Source of the DNA: an uncultured Collinsella sp.
Lineage (GTDB): Bacteria; Actinomycetota; Coriobacteriia; Coriobacteriales; Coriobacteriaceae
Direction: 5' to 3'
Assembly (NCBI GenBank): GCA_902496945.1
Contig: CABVDE010000064.1
Coordinates: 1 to 5,809, forward strand
Length of the DNA stretch: 5,809 bases
Shown here: positions 5,766 to 5,809 of the stretch, piece by piece
How the letters are laid out: every line of letters begins with the position of its first letter
Numbering within the stretch: the stretch's first letter is position 1
Notes under the pieces: model-generated
Databases searched by the model: none
The model's input: the letters and a program-made list of their open reading frames with translations, nothing else
What the model was told of the DNA's origin: nothing
Made by a program: the position numbers and the translations under genes

Positions 5766-5809
5766 GAGTTCCGCACGAACAGGAGAGCACTTAATGTGCT
5801 CTCCGTCGT
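5766..5809 (+). repeat. Structured direct repeat, copy 2 (cut by window end)
   Basis: This aligns without gaps to bases 1-44 with 39 matches. The core hairpin is GGAGAGCAC (5782-5790) and GTGCTCTCC (5796-5804) around the same TTAAT loop. Relative to copy 1, A20-T36 becomes G-C and A15-T43 becomes C-G, so both pairs survive. The remaining change (C13 to A at 5778) has its partner just past the window end. It lies 86 bases after the phosphatase stop, in the same orientation as the genes, as copy 1 does relative to the str operon. Confidence 0.75.

Noticed and set aside
1..5809. A composite mobile element bounded by the two direct repeats
   Set aside because: No transposase, integrase or target duplication is visible, and the contents include essential translation genes at a conserved locus.

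Overview
The window carries the streptomycin (str) ribosomal operon of a GC-rich Gram-positive bacterium, followed by an unrelated two-gene unit, and a structured repeat lies at each edge. The flavour of S12, S7, EF-G and S10, the strong preference for C- and G-ended codons and the two TTG starts behind strong Shine-Dalgarno sites suggest a gut actinobacterium of the Coriobacteriia, most likely Collinsella or a relative. That placement is a judgement from reading the proteins, not a database result.

Layout, all on the + strand. Bases 1-305 hold no protein gene. They contain a long hairpin element (1-54), a Rho-independent terminator (93-128) that must serve something upstream, a good sigma-70-type promoter (184-212) and a folded leader (232-286). 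Then come rpsL (306-683), rpsG (757-1230), fusA (1250-3349) and rpsJ (3410-3718), closed by a very strong terminator (3745-3777). A second promoter (3776-3804) starts a cation diffusion facilitator (CDF) metal exporter (3859-5013) and a histidine phosphatase (5053-5679), probably co-transcribed. Bases 5680-5809 hold a GC-rich stretch and a second copy of the hairpin element, cut off by the window end.

The first four genes supply ribosomal proteins S12, S7 and S10 and the translocase EF-G, expected to be made in balance from one strong promoter. Intercistronic hairpins before rpsG and rpsJ are candidate control points. tuf is absent after fusA, and rpsJ is cut off by a terminator from the rest of the S10 operon it normally leads.

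The most interesting signal is the hairpin element at the two edges. The copies match at 39 of 44 aligned bases. Four of the five differences form two compensatory base-pair changes, and the partner of the fifth lies just beyond the window. This suggests selection on a folded RNA (or a DNA cruciform) rather than on primary sequence. Also notable are arginine at the S12 position where Lys-to-Arg gives streptomycin resistance in other bacteria, and a CDF exporter with two C-terminal domains and an Asn/Asp-rich, manganese-like metal site.
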